Origin: Bog-473 sp963730785
GTDB taxonomy: Bacteria; Actinomycetota; Acidimicrobiia; Acidimicrobiales; RAAP-2
Assembly: GCA_963730785.1 (NCBI GenBank)
Contig: CAVSTF010000001.1
Span: 372,001-436,000, forward strand
DNA: 64,000 bases
Direction of reading: 5' to 3'
The notes under the pieces are model-generated. The model saw only the letters and a program-made list of their open reading frames with translations, searched no databases and had not been told where the DNA came from. Numbering within the stretch: position 1 is the first letter of the stretch; every line of letters begins with the position of its first letter. Of this stretch, positions 62,205-64,000 are shown piece by piece. The position numbers and the translations under genes were made by a program.

Positions 62205-63509
62205 TGGCCATCACCGACGCACCCAAGATCGTGACGGCCCGCATGGGCCACGACGACTCGCACACCCTGACCCGCTACCTGGCGACCGGCGGCTACGAGG
62301 GTCTGCGCAAGGCCCTGACCATGACGCCCGAAGCGGTGGCGCACGAGGTCGACACGGCCAGCCTGCTGGGCCGAGGCGGCGCCGGCTTCCCGGCCGGGCG
62401 CAAGTGGTCGATGCTGCGCAAGAACCCGGTCACCTACCTGGTCATCAACGGTGACGAGAGCGAGCCGGCCACCTTCAAGGACCACCTGCTGATCGAGCGG
62501 GACCCGCACCAGATCATTGAGGGCGTGCTGATCTCGGCCTACGCGCTGCAGGTCACCCAGGCCTTCATCTACCTGCGCGGCGAGTTCGCCCTCGGGCTGG
62601 AGCGTCTGCAGTCGGCGCTGAACGATGCCTACGAGCACGGCGCGGCCGGTGTCGACATCTTCGGCTCCGGCTTCTCGCTCGATATCGTGGTCCACCCCGG
62701 CGCCGGCGCCTACATCTGCGGTGAGGAGACGGCGCTGCTGGAGTCGCTCGAGGGCAAGCGGGGCTTCCCGCGCATCAAGCCCCCGTTCTTCCCGGCCGTG
62801 CACGGCCTCTACGGCGAGCCCACCGTGGTCAACAACGTCGAGACCATGGCCAACATCCCGTGGATCATCACGCAACGGCGGCGCCGCCTTCGCCGCCCTG
62901 GGCGAGGGTCGCTCGACCGGCACCCGGCTCTTCGCCCTGGCCGGGCACGTGCGCAACCCGGGCACCTACGAGCTGGAGATGGTCAAGACCACCTTCCGTG
63001 ACCTCATCTACGCCCCCGTACTCGGCGGCGGCATCCGGGGCGGCAACGACCTGAAGGCCTTCATCCCCGGCGGCGTCTCCGCCCCCTGGTTCGGTCCCGA
63101 CCAGGTCGACCTGCCCCTCGGGCAGGACGAGGTCGGCGCCGCCGGTTCCATGCTGGGCTCGGGCTCGGTGGTCGTCATGGACTCGGCCACCTGCATGGTC
63201 CGGGCCGCCTGGCGCATCACCAAGTTCTTCTCCCGCGAGTCCTGCGGCCAGTGCACCCCGTGTCGTGAAGGCTCGGGCTGGCTGGAGCGGATCATGCACC
63301 GAATTGAGAACGGCGCCGGTCGCGAGGAAGATCTCGACCTGCTCATGGACCTGTGCGACAACATCTCTCCCGGCGTGGCCTGGCCACCGCAGCAGACCAC
63401 CATCTGCGTGCTCGGCCCGTCCATCCCCTCGTCGATTGCGTCGGGCATCCGCATGTTCCGCGACGAGTTCCTCGTCCACATCAAGGATGGGGGGTGCCCC
63501 TTTGACTGA
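62204..63509 (+). CDS. nuoF: NADH-quinone oxidoreductase subunit F (frame break)
   Basis: 51-kDa-type subunit that binds NADH and FMN and carries a 4Fe-4S cluster. LLGRGGAGFPAGRKWSMLRK (FMN/NADH), INGDESEPATFKDHLLIERDPHQ, GAGAYICGEETALLESLEGKRGFPRIKPPFF. A break near 62875 separates this from EGRSTGTRLFALAGHVRNPGTYEL. The cluster motif is SCGQCTPCREG and a later Cys in TTICVLGPS. About 434 residues. ATG at 62204, stop TGA overlaps nuoG ATG. Confidence 0.95.
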
Positions 63510-64000
63510 TGTCAGACCACGCCCGAAGAGATCACCATCACCCTGGACGGCCGCTCCGATTTCGGCCAAGCCGGGCGAAATGTTGATCGCCGCCGCCGAA
63601 CGGGCCGGCACCTACATCCCGCGTTTCTGCTACCACCCGCGCATGGAGCCGGTCGGCATGTGCCGCATGTGCCTGGTCGAGGTGGACAGTCCTCGCGGCG
63701 CCACGCTGCAGCCGTCCTGCTTCATCCCGGTGGCCGAGGGCATGGTGGTCGACACCACCTCGGACAAGGTCAAGAAGGCCCAGGACGGCGTGCTCGAGTT
63801 CCTGCTGGCCAACCACCCGCTCGACTGCCCGGTCTGCGACAAGGGCGGCGAGTGCCCGCTGCAGGACCAGACCCTGGCCTACGGCCCGGGCGAGAGCCGC
63901 TTCATCGAAGAGAAGCGCCACTTCGAGAAGCCCATCGCCATTTCCGACCTGGTGCTGCTCGACCGCGAGCGCTGCATCCAGTGCGCCCGCTGCACCCGCT
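63509..64000 (+). CDS. nuoG: NADH-quinone oxidoreductase subunit G, partial (frame breaks)
   Basis: 75-kDa-type subunit of complex I, runs off the right edge. N-terminal 2Fe-2S ferredoxin domain: AKPGEMLIAAAERAGTYIPRFCYHPRMEPVGMCRMCLVEVD, with the ligand pattern Cys...Cys-x2-Cys, and SCFIPVAEGMVVDT. Next the 4Fe-4S binding sequence HPLDCPVCDKGGECPLQD and, at the end, ERCIQCARCTR. The first 20 residues are disturbed by breaks near 63520 and 63565. ATG at 63509 overlaps the nuoF stop (TGATG). Confidence 0.94.

Noticed and set aside
59657..62875. Programmed ribosomal frameshifting in the nuo operon
   Set aside because: There is no slippery heptamer with a downstream structure at the shift sites, the shifts go in both directions, and unrelated genes show the same.
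61661..63001. NuoE-NuoF fusion
   Set aside because: The junction contains TGATG with the TGA available after a one-base shift, and both parts have standard subunit lengths.
1..64000. CRISPR array or phage genes
   Set aside because: No regularly spaced direct repeats with unique spacers and no capsid, terminase or integrase sequences were seen. The coding repeats at 55640-56365 are protein repeats.

Overview
The window is GC-rich DNA from an actinobacterium. A free-living member of the Acidimicrobiia is my best guess, but this is inference because the window has no rRNA or ribosomal protein gene. Support comes from a mycothiol glycosyltransferase (MshA), an F420-type LLM oxidoreductase, a CYP51 gene very close to the mycobacterial one, an actinobacterial-type HemB with a Cys-Asp-Cys metal site, many leaderless-type starts (TANNNT, 6-9 nt, then ATG/GTG), and secreted proteins with repeats I associate with Acidimicrobiales.

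Layout. 1-3.6 kb: acyltransferase (runs off the left edge), serB, a hemolysin-III-like membrane protein, a GNAT protein. 3.6-16.7 kb: a catabolic and P450 island in two divergent, translationally coupled operons. The minus arm holds a hydroxyisobutyrate-type dehydrogenase, aldehyde dehydrogenase, CMD protein, SDR, enoyl-CoA hydratase, LLM oxidoreductase, amidohydrolase and CoA-transferase. The plus arm holds an unknown protein, TetR, a P450, an SDR, CYP51, a 3Fe-4S ferredoxin and an NTF2-like protein. The gene set and divergent layout match the Mycobacterium tuberculosis Rv0762c-Rv0771 region as I remember it. 16.7-35.7 kb: an accessory region with a NERD protein, secreted peptidase, GH78 rhamnosidase with an NHL protein, several hydrolases, a tRNA-Lys with an IS remnant beside it, secreted and lipoproteins, and an IclR / CocE esterase / CoA-transferase operon. 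35.7-38.5 kb: a divergent pair of citrate synthases, one fused to CBS domains and the other to a MerR-like DNA-binding domain. 38.5-43 kb: surface protein, beta-propeller lipoprotein, cysteine desulfurase. 43-55 kb: housekeeping genes (superoxide dismutase, XRE regulator, mshA, ybjN-like, proC, SAM hydrolase, rex) and a haem cluster (hemA, hemC, cobA-hemD, hemB, hemL). 55-58.6 kb: an L,D-transpeptidase with beta-propeller-like repeats, a small secreted protein and a geranylgeranyl-reductase-type flavoprotein. 58.6-64 kb: nuoA to nuoG, running off the right edge.

More than twenty genes, including nuoA, C, D, E, F and G, carry single-base frame breaks while the protein sequence continues intact in another frame. 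The likely cause is indel error in the assembly, not gene decay. I therefore annotate these as whole genes spanning the breaks and give approximate break positions. Coordinates of the broken genes, mainly at 17-26 kb, are less certain than the rest.

The most interesting items are the CBS-citrate synthase / HTH-citrate synthase pair with its shared promoter, the CYP51-centred island, and the widespread leaderless promoter pattern.
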